A DNA stretch of 64,000 nt from Clostridia bacterium. GTDB taxonomy: Bacteria > Bacillota > Clostridia > Christensenellales > CAG-138. Both the position numbers and the translations under genes were made by a program. Location: assembly GCA_017525875.1 (NCBI GenBank), contig JAFXSG010000027.1, forward strand, positions 21,009 to 85,008. The letters run 5' to 3'. Below are positions 50,353 to 59,073 of this stretch, piece by piece. Each line of letters starts with the position of its first letter. The stretch's first letter is position 1. A model generated the notes under the pieces. It searched no databases. It saw only the letters and a list, made by a program, of their open reading frames with translations, and was not told the DNA's origin.

Positions 50353-51318
50353 TTATTCGTTTCCAGAGCCGGTCTCGCCGGATGCGGCCGGCCCAGGATC
50401 TTCGCCTTCGCTCTCGGGTTCGCCGCTTTCGGGAGCAGGCCCCGCAGGCGCTTCGGCTTCGGTCTCGGGCTCGGACCCGGCGCCAGCTTCGGTCTCGGGT
50501 TCGGTCTCCGGCCCTGCTTCGCGTTCGTGATGAGCATACATCTCGGGGTGCTTCTTTTCGTATCTGTAGAGCAGGACGAAGCCGATTATGCCTCCGACGA
50601 CCATCCCGATGCTGATCCACTGCGAAGTGGACAGGCCGAGGAAAATACCGCGGATCTCGTCGTAGCGGAAGTATTCGAGGATAAAGCGCTCGATGCCGTA
50701 AAGCAGCATATAGAGGAACAGCGAGCTCCTGCGGAGAACGTTCTTGCGGGTGTAGATCAGCAGTATCGCGAAAATGACGAGCAGGCAGCAGGACTCAACG
50801 AGCTGGATGGGGAAGACAGGAACGCCCGTGGGCGCGCCGCCGATCGGGTTCTTATAGATGACGGATATGGGCGTATCGATGCACCTGCCGTAACAGCAGC
50901 CGGCGAGGAAACAGCCGACCCTGCCGATCGCGTGAGCCATGGGGACCGAGACGACGATCACAGCCGCATAATCGAGGAAACGCTGCTTCTTTGCCTTGAG
51001 ATAGATGAAGGCGGCAAGGAAACCGGCGATGATCGCGCCGTAGAAAACGAGGCCGCCGTGCTTGAATGTGGAAAAACTGCCGTCTTTGATGCTTGCCCAG
51101 ATCTCGCTGATAGGGTAAGTAACGAAGATGTAAAGCAGGTAGGAACCCACAAGACCGGAAGCGATCGCTATAACGGCCACGTTGCTGAAAATATCAAGAT
51201 CAAGCCCTGCCTTCTTTGAACGGAAATAGCAGAACAGCAGCGCGGCGATGAGTGCGACAGCCATCATCAGGCCGTAGCTCGGGATCTTGAGCCCGAGTAT
51301 CTGTATAAACGGATGCAT
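50353..51318 (-). CDS. lgt: Prolipoprotein diacylglyceryl transferase with acidic C-terminal tail
   Basis: 321 residues. Lgt transfers diacylglycerol from phosphatidylglycerol to the lipobox cysteine of prolipoproteins. Seven membrane helices are visible, with the HGGLVFYGAIIAGFLAAF and HAIGRVGCFLAGCCYGRCID motifs; the latter holds the catalytic arginine-glycine region. The last 55 residues are an unusual cytoplasmic-side tail of Glu/Pro/Ala repeats (ETEPETEAGAGSEPETE). It serves the lipoproteins at 38459-40126 and 43915-44820. ATG 51318 has GGAGGATTTATA upstream, and a promoter lies at 51371-51399. Confidence 0.94.
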   Translation of the reverse strand: MHPFIQILGLKIPSYGLMMAVALIAALLFCYFRSKKAGLDLDIFSNVAVIAIASGLVGSYLLYIFVTYPISEIWASIKDGSFSTFKHGGLVFYGAIIAGFLAAFIYLKAKKQRFLDYAAVIVVSVPMAHAIGRVGCFLAGCCYGRCIDTPISVIYKNPIGGAPTGVPVFPIQLVESCCLLVIFAILLIYTRKNVLRRSSLFLYMLLYGIERFILEYFRYDEIRGIFLGLSTSQWISIGMVVGGIIGFVLLYRYEKKHPEMYAHHEREAGPETEPETEAGAGSEPETEAEAPAGPAPESGEPESEGEDPGPAASGETGSGNE

Positions 51319-51370
51319 ATAAATCCTCCATAAATATCGAAGTTTTGTAAGCGCATATCAATACGTTTAT

Positions 51371-51399
51371 ATGATAAATGATTCTGCATGAATTGTCAA
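51371..51399 (-). promoter_or_regulatory. Promoter of lgt
   Basis: On the minus strand TTGACA (51399-51394) and TATCAT (51376-51371) with a 17-base spacer. Confidence 0.78.
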
Positions 51400-51545
51400 T
51401 CGAAAACTGACTGCGGTTTCGACGCCAAAAATGAAAGAGACCCGAAGATCGTTGCAGCGTCCGCGGATCTCGATCATCCTATAGTTGTTTCTCTGCGGAA
51501 AACCCGCTTCTCCTTATGCGGATGCGTCTTTTCGGCCGCTTAAGC

Positions 51546-52925
51546 TCAATCCACGTCGTCGGTGTCTTCGGCGGGCATCTCGATAAGCGCGGCAGGAGCG
51601 CCGCCGCACTGCGGCAGCTCTTCAACTTTGTTGAGCGCTTTTTTGATCTGCCTCGTTCTCGTTCCGATCAGCTTGTCAAGATCGTCGTTCGCCTTCTGCA
51701 GCGACTTTCTCGTGCTCGTCAGAACGTCGTCAAAACTGTTGAACTCACGCTTGATCTTCGAAAGCAGATCCCAGACCTCGCTGCTGCGTTTCTGTATCGC
51801 GAGCGTGCGGAAGCCCATCTGCAGGCTGTTGAGCAGGGCGGCCATCGTAGAGGGACCGGCGATGTTTATGCGGTATTTGGCCTGCAGCGTTTCCACAAGA
51901 CCGAGGCGCACCGCCTCCGCATACAATCCTTCTGTCGGGAGAAACATGATCGCGAAATTCGTCGTGCGCGGAGGATTGATGTATTTATCGAAGATGTCCT
52001 TCGCAAAACGCATCAGCGCTTCCTTTAAGCCTCTTTGAGCGGTTTCGACCTGCGCGGGATCGGCGGATTCGTATGCTTCCGTCAGCTTCACGTACATATC
52101 GGCAGGGAACTTGCTGTCGATTGGGAGATAGACCGCGCTGCTGCCGTCGTTCGGCAGCTTGATCGCGAACTCAACTCTTTCGCTGCCGCCCTTGCCGGCG
52201 TCGAAATTGGTTTCAAACTGTTCCGGCGCAAGCACCTCGTCGAGGATCGCGCGGAGCTGGATCTCACCGAGCGTGCCGCGCGTCTTGACGTTTGAAAGCA
52301 CCTTTTTGAGATCGCCGACGCCGCTTGCAAGCGCCTGCATTTCGCCGAGTCCCTTATGCACTTCCGCAAGCCTCTCATCAACGCGCCTGAAACTCTCGGA
52401 AAGCCGTTCGTTCAAAGTCTGCTGAAGCTTTTCGTTCACAACGCCGCGGATCGAATCAAGCTGCTTGTCGACCGATTCACGCGTTTCGGAAAGCGTTGAC
52501 TGAACGAATCTCAACTGCTCGCCAACCTGCTTTTCGAAACCCTCCTGGCGCGTCGTGATCTGTTTTTCAAGGTGCTCCTGCTTTTCGGTGATGTGCTGTT
52601 CGAGCGAAAGCTGTCTTGCGGAAATGTTCTCGGAAAGCGCGTTCGTGCTCCCCGCAAGGCGGCTTCCAAGCGAATCGAGCCGCATCGAAAGGCTGTCGTT
52701 CAGTGAGGAGCGAAGCTGCTCGATATCCCGCGCCTGTTCATCGGCCATCGCATCGGAACGGATACGGAGCCTTGTCTCAAGCTCGGAAAGCGCGCCGGAC
52801 ACACGGCTTGAAAGCGCATCCGAATCCTGCTTGCGCAAAAGAACGAGACGGATAAGAAAAAAGGTGGTCAACGCACCGAAGAAAAGCAGAATTACAAGAA
52901 GGATTATAAACTGATAGACCGGCAC
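51546..52925 (-). CDS. rmuC: DNA recombination protein RmuC
   Basis: 459 residues. An N-terminal membrane helix (FIILLVILLFFGALTTFFLI) and a long coiled coil (about 30-190, with LEQHITEKQEHLEKQITTRQ) lead to the nuclease-like RmuC domain. That domain has RGTLGEIQLRAILDEVLAPEQ, PIDSKFPADMYVKL and FLPTEGLYAEAVR. RmuC limits rearrangement between inverted repeats, presumably as a PD-(D/E)xK nuclease; the Asp and Lys in PIDSKFP fit. The start is GTG 52925 after AAGAGGTGAGTTTT. The nearby ECF and surface-protein genes lie on the same strand just upstream. Confidence 0.93.
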   Translation of the reverse strand: MPVYQFIILLVILLFFGALTTFFLIRLVLLRKQDSDALSSRVSGALSELETRLRIRSDAMADEQARDIEQLRSSLNDSLSMRLDSLGSRLAGSTNALSENISARQLSLEQHITEKQEHLEKQITTRQEGFEKQVGEQLRFVQSTLSETRESVDKQLDSIRGVVNEKLQQTLNERLSESFRRVDERLAEVHKGLGEMQALASGVGDLKKVLSNVKTRGTLGEIQLRAILDEVLAPEQFETNFDAGKGGSERVEFAIKLPNDGSSAVYLPIDSKFPADMYVKLTEAYESADPAQVETAQRGLKEALMRFAKDIFDKYINPPRTTNFAIMFLPTEGLYAEAVRLGLVETLQAKYRINIAGPSTMAALLNSLQMGFRTLAIQKRSSEVWDLLSKIKREFNSFDDVLTSTRKSLQKANDDLDKLIGTRTRQIKKALNKVEELPQCGGAPAALIEMPAEDTDDVD

Positions 52926-52968
52926 AAAACTCACCTCTTTTATTCAATTATCCGTATCTGTTGATTGA

Positions 52969-53490
52969 TCAGCGTTTGCTGAGCTTCTCTATGATCAGTA
53001 TCGCCGCCGTTCCGATGACCGCACCGGCAGCATACTGGATAAGGTTCCACGGCAGGTCGATGACTGCCATCGCCGGCTCCCAGGCTCCGAGCGCTGAAAG
53101 CAGCAGCTCATATAAAAAGTAACCGGCAGGGACGATGACGCCCGCGATCGAGAGCGCGACGGGAACGAGCCATGATTTGGCGCTTAGACGGCGGATCAGC
53201 AGTCCGCTCACAAAGGCCATGAGCCCTTTGACAATAAGCGTCCCGGGAACGTAAATGCTGTATCCGAGAATAACGTCGGCAAGCGCACTGCCTATCGCGG
53301 CGATAGCGGCGCAGTGCCATCCGCCGAAAACGAAAGCAGCGGTATGGATAACGGCGTCTCCGAGGTTGATAAATCCGTGACCTCCTGCGATCGGGAAGCT
53401 GATGAGCGTACCGACCGCAACGAGTGCGGTGAACAGACCGCACTGCACCAAAAGTTTTACCGGATCACGGCGTTCATTGAATCGATCCAT
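52969..53490 (-). CDS. ECF transporter substrate-binding (S) component
   Basis: 173 residues, five to six membrane helices. QCGLFTALVAVGTLISFPIAG then HGFINLGDAVIHTAAFVFGG, and a proline-rich start of the GTLIVKGLMAFVSGLL helix, fit ECF S-components of the HmpT/ThiW group, which import thiamine precursors or other vitamins with a shared EcfAAT module. The module is not in this window. The start is ATG 53490, 7 bases after GAGG. It lies 21 bases after a surface-protein gene and 43 before rmuC. Ligand identity is uncertain. Confidence 0.85.
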   Translation of the reverse strand: MDRFNERRDPVKLLVQCGLFTALVAVGTLISFPIAGGHGFINLGDAVIHTAAFVFGGWHCAAIAAIGSALADVILGYSIYVPGTLIVKGLMAFVSGLLIRRLSAKSWLVPVALSIAGVIVPAGYFLYELLLSALGAWEPAMAVIDLPWNLIQYAAGAVIGTAAILIIEKLSKR

Positions 53491-53511
53491 CAAACCACCT
53501 CGGGATCGGCG

Positions 53512-55260
53512 TCAGTTCTTATTCTGCTTTCTGCGTGAGAAGAAGAGCCATGCTTCTATTCCGGCAAGAATGACGATGAGCGCAAGCGCGGCGAAGAAGA
53601 TGACTTCAAGCGTACGCCACCATTTCATGAGCTTGGTACCGATATCGCCGATATGCTTGTCAACGCCCTGATCGACGATCGAAATGCCGTCGCCCTCGCC
53701 CGGTTCCGGAGTAACGCTCGGAATAGCGGATTCGAAATCGGCATATTCGGCGTTGACGATAGCTTCGTAGCGGTAGGAGTTGCCGGAGGGATCCACGGCG
53801 TCGAGATAGAATACCATCTCGCGGGGACCGTCGATCGTGAGATCGACGTTGAACGATTCGCCCTCGGCGTAGGGCCTGAGCTCAGCGATCTCATGCAGGT
53901 TGTAGCCAAGCTCTTTTTCGGTCACGGTAACGTCGGTATAGGGGACGCGGCCGGTATTCACAACGTTGAACTCCAGCACGATATGATTGTCTGAATTGAG
54001 CTGCTTCACGATCTCAACGTGGAATTTGAGCCCAAGCGAGTTCGGATCGATATACGGGCGGACTGTATAGCTCGTGGTATTGTCCTTGAACTGCATACCG
54101 GAGGAATAGGTGCCGGTGATATCGAAGAAGACGTTTCGGATGGATTCCGGATTGGGGACGAAGTACTCGATTATCTTGCTTTCGCCGATGGCAAGGCTGA
54201 AGCCCGAAGCAAGGACCGCACCAAGATCGTCGCGCACGGTCAGGCCGCTGAGATTCTGGCTGCCGTTATTGGTCAGAAACAGCGTGAACTGGACGCCTTC
54301 CGGGGTGGAGTTGCCCATCGTGACAGTTTTCGACAGCTGCGCGTTGATAAGACCGATCGTTATCTTGGAGATCGTGACGGACAGCGGTGTGCTGCTGCCT
54401 TCGGGCGTGAAAGTGGCGGTCGGCTTTGAAACGACGCTCGCTCCCTGCATCGTGTATGTGAAGGTAAACTCCTTCTTTTCGCCGGAAGCAAGGGAGAACG
54501 GGGTGAGCATAGCGCGATTTCCGCCGATCTTCTCATCGATAAGGGTGATATTGTTGAGACGGCGCGAGCCGGTGTTGACCATCGTGTAAGTGAGTTCGAC
54601 TGTCTCGCCGATGGCCGCGCTGGTGGTGCTCGCAGTCCTCGTGAGGCGCAGGTACGCCGTATCGGAGCGGGAGACGGTCACAGAGAGATTCTTATAATAA
54701 GTAATGCCGCTTCCCTCGTCATGCCAATAGATGGTGAACGCAAGAGGCACGCCGATCTTATCCTCGGAGATATACATCGAACCGCGGAAAACGCCGGTAC
54801 CGCCTGCGGGGATATCGTAGGTGGAGAAAGTTACGTCGTAGCTGTTGACGATGGAGATGTTGGTGTATGCACCGCCGCCGGGAACGACCGGGGGAACGGT
54901 CTCGTCGGGGGGCGTCGGGGTCTCGTCAACGGGGGGCTGAGTCGGCTCGTCCGTGGGTGCTGCAGTGGGTTCTTCCGTTGCAGGGGGCTCCGTCGGGCGC
55001 GAGTTTGCCCCAGGCTCGTCATCGGCGCCGATATAATTGCCTTCATTAGAACCGTTCACATTATGCAGCTTTATGATAATGGTAACGTACCCCGGGGACG
55101 ACAGCCTCGGGGGGTCGGACTCGATCGTGCAGTTGCTGCCTGACAGGATATCAAAAGCCGCATGCGCTGCAAAGCTCGGCGCAAACAACTGAAATACGAT
55201 CGATATTGCGATAAGCACGGCGAATACCGCAGACGCTTTTTTAAGGTACCTGGACTTCAA
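53512..55260 (-). CDS. Secreted membrane-anchored protein with repeated Ig-like domains
   Basis: 582 residues. Signal peptide to about 35 (VFAVLIAISIVFQLFAPSFAAHA). After a Pro/Thr linker with EEPTAAPTDEPTQPP, it has several consecutive CARDB/DUF11-like beta domains: VSRSDTAYLRLTRTASTTS, IGLINAQLSKTVTMGNSTPE and VEIVKQLNSDNHIVLEFNV. The end is one membrane helix (VIFFAALALIVILAGIEAWL) and RRKQNKN. The start codon is TTG 55260, well placed after AAGGAGTTTGTT. No sorting motif is seen; anchoring is by the helix. It shares the strand and spacing with the ECF gene. Confidence 0.78.
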   Translation of the reverse strand: MKSRYLKKASAVFAVLIAISIVFQLFAPSFAAHAAFDILSGSNCTIESDPPRLSSPGYVTIIIKLHNVNGSNEGNYIGADDEPGANSRPTEPPATEEPTAAPTDEPTQPPVDETPTPPDETVPPVVPGGGAYTNISIVNSYDVTFSTYDIPAGGTGVFRGSMYISEDKIGVPLAFTIYWHDEGSGITYYKNLSVTVSRSDTAYLRLTRTASTTSAAIGETVELTYTMVNTGSRRLNNITLIDEKIGGNRAMLTPFSLASGEKKEFTFTYTMQGASVVSKPTATFTPEGSSTPLSVTISKITIGLINAQLSKTVTMGNSTPEGVQFTLFLTNNGSQNLSGLTVRDDLGAVLASGFSLAIGESKIIEYFVPNPESIRNVFFDITGTYSSGMQFKDNTTSYTVRPYIDPNSLGLKFHVEIVKQLNSDNHIVLEFNVVNTGRVPYTDVTVTEKELGYNLHEIAELRPYAEGESFNVDLTIDGPREMVFYLDAVDPSGNSYRYEAIVNAEYADFESAIPSVTPEPGEGDGISIVDQGVDKHIGDIGTKLMKWWRTLEVIFFAALALIVILAGIEAWLFFSRRKQNKN

Positions 55261-55384
55261 AACAAACTCCTTATCCGAAGCATTCGTTTATATCGAGCTT
55301 CAAAAAGCCAATTTCCGTTTACTGTATGGAGGCTGTGAACGCGCCGCCTCGACGCATACCATCAGCAAGATACCATACATAGCT

Positions 55385-55414
55385 ATTATACATCATTCAG
55401 ACCACCGAGGGCAA
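55385..55414 (-). promoter_or_regulatory. Promoter of the Ig-like surface protein gene
   Basis: On the minus strand TTGCCC (55414-55409) and TATAAT (55390-55385) with an 18-base spacer. Confidence 0.65.
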
Positions 55415-55495
55415 GTACTTTTTAGTACTCCGCGGACTATATTACAAACCGGCCGCCGATGATTTGGATATATGAAATCCCAAAAGAATTCTTCC

Positions 55496-55524
55496 TTGGA
55501 ATAATCCGGCATTAATGGTATAAT
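55496..55524 (+). promoter_or_regulatory. Promoter of prmA-rsmE-mtaB-HIT operon
   Basis: TTGGAA at 55496-55501 and TATAAT at 55519-55524 with a 17-base spacer. The 325 bases from 55261 to 55585 contain two divergent promoters and no gene. Confidence 0.8.
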
Positions 55525-55585
55525 ATGACCCGATAAAGGACGGCCGACATTTTCAAAACGACCGGTCGTCGGTTTGGAGCAGAGT

Positions 55586-56554
55586 ATGAAATGGAAAGAG
55601 ATAACGGTCAACACCACCGAAGAAGGCATTGAGATAGTGTTTGCCCGCTTCGATATGCTCGGGATACAGCAGGTCAATATCGTTCAGGGCAACGAAGAGA
55701 TAGAGCAGCTGCTGCATTCTGCCGAGAAATACTGGGACTATGCCGAGGAAGCCGCGATGAACAAACAGCCTGCTGTGCAGGCGTTCGTGTCCGACCTGCC
55801 TGAAAACGACGGCATTGTCGAAACGGTAAAGGGTTCCATCGCCGAGCTTAAGGCAATGCAGGATGAACTCGGGATCGATCTCGGCAGCCTCGAGATCTCC
55901 GTCCGTACGGTCGACGAAGAGGACTGGGCAAACAACTGGAAGGCATACTTCAAACCGATCGAAGTCGGCGAAAAGCTGCTCGTTTGTCCTACGTGGGAGG
56001 AAGTACCGCAGGGCAGCGGCCGTGCGGTGCTCCGGATCGATCCGGGCATGGCTTTCGGCACGGGCACGCACCATACAACGAGAATGTGCCTTGAACTGCT
56101 TGAAAGGCACATCAAGGACGGGGATATCGTTGCGGATCTCGGCTGCGGAAGCGGCATACTGTCTATCGCTGCGACCCTGATGGGAGCGGGGCAGACTTAC
56201 GCAATTGATATCGATCCCGTTGCGGCAAGGGTAGCTGCGGAAAACGCGGAGCTCAACGGAGTGGATATGAGCCGCTACGCCATCCGCATCGGCGATATCC
56301 TTTCCGACGAGAAGTTCCGCGAGGACGTTTCAAGCCAGAAGTACGATATCGTGCTCGCAAATATCGTCGCAAACGTTATCATAGCTTTCGCTCCGGTGAT
56401 ACCGAGCCTTCTCAAGCCCGGTGGACTGCTTATCGCTTCGGGGATCATCGACGACCGGCTCGACGATGTCATCTCGGAGCTTGAAAAGCACGGGCTGAAG
56501 ATCCTCGAGATACGCTCCGGCGAGGACTGGCGGGCAGTGCTTGCCGTAAAGTAA
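55586..56554 (+). CDS. prmA: Ribosomal protein L11 methyltransferase
   Basis: 322 residues. PrmA trimethylates L11 using SAM. SAM motif I is VADLGCGSGILSIAATLMGA, followed by DPVAARVAAENAELNG; the catalytic loop is VLANIVANVIIAFAP. The N-terminal L11-binding domain begins KWKEITVNTTEEG. FGTGTHHTTRMCLELLERH is also characteristic. The start is ATG 55586 after GGAG at a 6-base gap; a TTG 12 bases earlier is possible but worse. It is first in an operon of translation-related modification genes. Confidence 0.95.
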   Translation: MKWKEITVNTTEEGIEIVFARFDMLGIQQVNIVQGNEEIEQLLHSAEKYWDYAEEAAMNKQPAVQAFVSDLPENDGIVETVKGSIAELKAMQDELGIDLGSLEISVRTVDEEDWANNWKAYFKPIEVGEKLLVCPTWEEVPQGSGRAVLRIDPGMAFGTGTHHTTRMCLELLERHIKDGDIVADLGCGSGILSIAATLMGAGQTYAIDIDPVAARVAAENAELNGVDMSRYAIRIGDILSDEKFREDVSSQKYDIVLANIVANVIIAFAPVIPSLLKPGGLLIASGIIDDRLDDVISELEKHGLKILEIRSGEDWRAVLAVK

Positions 56555-56562
56555 AAAGACCG

Positions 56563-57309
56563 ATGCGCAGATTCTTTATCGACAATTTGCAGGCCTCTGC
56601 GGGCAGCAGCGTGACGATCGGCGGCGATGAATCCCGTCACATGCTTACTGTACTCCGAATGGGAACGGGGGACAGGCTCATTCTGATCAACGGTTCCGGA
56701 ACAGAACTGACGGCGGAGATCACCTCCGTTGAAGACGGTGAAGTCAAACTGACCGTGATCGGCGAAATGCCGTGCGCTGCGGAACCGATCCACAAAGTGA
56801 CTCTGTTTCAGTGCCTTCCCAAAGCGGGCAAAATGGAGCTGATAATCCAGAAATGCGTCGAGCTCGGCATCCATGCGATACAGCCTGTCTATTCAAAACG
56901 CTGTGTCGTGAAGCCGGAGCGCAGCGACAATAAGACCGTGCGCTACAATCGCGTTTCTCATGAAGCCGCAAAACAATGCGGCAGAGCGGCGGCGCCCGAG
57001 GTATTTCCTGTAATGACGCTCAGCAGCTGCGATTTTTCGGCTTTCGACCTCGTGCTCGTTGCTTATGAGGGAGAGGAAGAGCTCACGCTGAAGACCGTTC
57101 TTTCGGAGTTCAAGGAAATCAGCGCCACAGGCGAAACCGGGATCGCGATAGTCATCGGTCCGGAGGGCGGCTTTGAGCAGGAAGAAGTGGATTTTGTTAT
57201 GCGGAACGGCAAAAATGCGCATTCGGTCTCGCTCGGCAAAAGGATCCTCCGAACGGAAACAGCGGGCATGGCGATGCTCGCGATGCTGATGTACGATCTG
57301 GAGGGCTGA
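56563..57309 (+). CDS. rsmE: 16S rRNA (uracil-1498-N3) methyltransferase
   Basis: 248 residues. It has a PUA-like N-terminal domain (SRHMLTVLRMGTGDRLILIN) and the SPOUT trefoil-knot domain: CLPKAGKMELIIQKCVELG, VIGPEGGFEQEEVDF and SLGKRILRTETAGMAML, the SAM-binding knot signature. It methylates U1498 of 16S rRNA. The gene starts 8 bases after prmA and its stop is adjacent to the mtaB start. Confidence 0.96.
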   Translation: MRRFFIDNLQASAGSSVTIGGDESRHMLTVLRMGTGDRLILINGSGTELTAEITSVEDGEVKLTVIGEMPCAAEPIHKVTLFQCLPKAGKMELIIQKCVELGIHAIQPVYSKRCVVKPERSDNKTVRYNRVSHEAAKQCGRAAAPEVFPVMTLSSCDFSAFDLVLVAYEGEEELTLKTVLSEFKEISATGETGIAIVIGPEGGFEQEEVDFVMRNGKNAHSVSLGKRILRTETAGMAMLAMLMYDLEG

Positions 57310-57310
57310 T

Positions 57311-58633
57311 ATGCGCTGCTCGATAATCACGCTCGGCTGCAGGGTAAACCAATATGAGAGCGACGCGATGGCGGAACAGCTGGCTGCCGCAGGTCACGTA
57401 ATAACGGATGATCCGTCGGAAGCCGACGTATGCATCGTGAACACCTGCACCGTGACGAACATCGCGGACAGGAAATCCCGCCAGATGCTGTCAAAAGCAC
57501 ACCGCCTCGGTCCTAACGCGAAGCTTATCGTAACAGGCTGCTGGTCCCAGCGAAATCCCGGCGCGGCTTCCGGGATCGAGGGCGTCGACGCGGTGCTGGG
57601 CAATACCGAAAAGAACCGGATCGTCGAGATAGTCGAAGGCCTGTTCCGCGATGAAGCTGCGGAGCGGGAGGATGCGGTCTCTTACGTTCGCGATATCATG
57701 CACGAGACCGGGTTCGAGGAGCTTTCAGCCGTCAATGAAGGCAGGACTCGTGCATACCTCAAGATCCAGGACGGCTGCAATATGTTCTGCACGTACTGCG
57801 CCATACCGTTCGCACGGGGCGCGCTCCGCTCAAGAAGCCTCGCATCGGTTCGCGAAGAAGCGGAAAAACTGAACGCGCGGGGCTATCCGGAGATCGTTCT
57901 GACCGGCATCCACCTGATGAGCTACGGGGTGGATACAGCGGACGGGACGAACATCGTCGACGCGGTGAAATGCTTTGACGGGCTCGATAATATCAAGCGG
58001 ATCCGCTTCGGCTCGCTTGAACCGCATCTGATGACGGACGAGATCATCTCCGGCCTCGCGAAAGACAAACGTATTTGCAGGCAGTTTCACCTTTCGCTTC
58101 AAAGCGGGTCCGATACCGTGCTTGACAGGATGCGCAGGGGCTACACGGCGGAGGACTATCTGAAACTCTGCGAAAAGCTTCGTTCCGCTTTTGGCCCGCA
58201 GACCGCGATCACCACGGATATCATTGCGGGCTTCCCCGGCGAAACGCTTGAAGAGCATGAGGAGACCAAAGCGTTTATGCGGAAGGTCCGCCTCGCAAAG
58301 GTCCATATCTTTCCGTATTCCCGCCGCAGCGGTACCAAGGCAGACAAAATGGACGGCCAGCTGACAAATGCCGAAAAGAGCCGCCGCGCGCTCGAACTGA
58401 TCGCCGTCGGCGCAGAGCTCGAACGCGATCATCTTGCAGCCTACATCGGGAAAGAAGCCGAAGTCCTTGTTGAAAAGAATGAAGACGGCTGGTCCGTCGG
58501 GCATACGGATACTTACGTACGGGTAAAGATCGAAGGCAACTTTGCACCGAATTCAATGGTGCGGGTCCGAATAAACGAAATGAAGGAGGATAACGATGGA
58601 GAACTGTCTCTTTTGTCGCATAGCGGCGGGTGA
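57311..58633 (+). CDS. mtaB: tRNA (t6A37) C2-methylthiotransferase
   Basis: 440 residues with the three MTTase parts. The N-terminal domain has cysteines in TLGCRVNQYESD, VNTCTVTN and VTGCWSQR (auxiliary 4Fe-4S). The radical-SAM domain has CNMFCTYCAIPFARG (CxxxCxxC) and GSLEPHLM. A C-terminal TRAM domain follows. It converts t6A to ms2t6A at A37 of tRNAs reading ANN codons. Gene length and cysteine layout separate it from MiaB. It starts 1 base after rsmE and overlaps the HIT gene by 38 bases. Confidence 0.95.
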   Translation: MRCSIITLGCRVNQYESDAMAEQLAAAGHVITDDPSEADVCIVNTCTVTNIADRKSRQMLSKAHRLGPNAKLIVTGCWSQRNPGAASGIEGVDAVLGNTEKNRIVEIVEGLFRDEAAEREDAVSYVRDIMHETGFEELSAVNEGRTRAYLKIQDGCNMFCTYCAIPFARGALRSRSLASVREEAEKLNARGYPEIVLTGIHLMSYGVDTADGTNIVDAVKCFDGLDNIKRIRFGSLEPHLMTDEIISGLAKDKRICRQFHLSLQSGSDTVLDRMRRGYTAEDYLKLCEKLRSAFGPQTAITTDIIAGFPGETLEEHEETKAFMRKVRLAKVHIFPYSRRSGTKADKMDGQLTNAEKSRRALELIAVGAELERDHLAAYIGKEAEVLVEKNEDGWSVGHTDTYVRVKIEGNFAPNSMVRVRINEMKEDNDGELSLLSHSGG

Positions 58634-58931
58634 GATCCCCTCGAGCAAGGTCTATGAAGACGACCGCGTGCTCGCGTTCAGGGATATCGATCCGCAGGCG
58701 CCGGTGCACGTGCTGCTGATCCCGAAACAGCATTACGCAAACATCCTTGAAGCCGACGGCGATACTGTTGCCTATATGCAGCAGATCATCAGGAAGATCG
58801 CCGAAGAGCTCGGGATCGCGGAATCCGGTTTCCGGGTCGTGATCAACACCGGTGAAGACGGGCAGCAGACCGTCAAGCATCTGCACATGCATATCCTTGG
58901 CGGCAGGAGCATGCAATGGCCTCCCGGCTGA
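58596..58931 (+). CDS. HIT-family (HinT-like) purine nucleoside phosphoramidase
   Basis: 111 residues, normal for HinT. CLFCRIAAGEIPSSKVYED at the start is the family entry motif with two cysteines. KHLHMHILGG is the histidine triad; the middle His of HxHxH is the catalytic one. It hydrolyses adenosine or lysyl-AMP phosphoramidates and AMP conjugates. AAGGAGGATAACG lies before ATG 58596, inside the end of mtaB, so the two are translationally coupled. Confidence 0.94.
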   Translation: MENCLFCRIAAGEIPSSKVYEDDRVLAFRDIDPQAPVHVLLIPKQHYANILEADGDTVAYMQQIIRKIAEELGIAESGFRVVINTGEDGQQTVKHLHMHILGGRSMQWPPG

Positions 58932-59023
58932 TCAAGGTTTTATGCAAAGAAAAAGCGATCGGGAACGGCGTATCCGCAGAAGAAGATACAGGTTTTCAGC
59001 CGCTGCCCGAATACAGAAAACAA

Positions 59024-59064
59024 AGAACCCTGGAATAATCAGTATTCCGGGGTTCTGTCTTTTT
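59024..59064. terminator. Bidirectional terminator between the HIT gene and the transporter
   Basis: A 14-base stem, 59024-59037 against 59043-59056, with G-U pairs; GTCTTTTT follows on plus and CTTTGTTTT on minus. Confidence 0.8.
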
Positions 59065-59073
59065 GGTTCCGGA

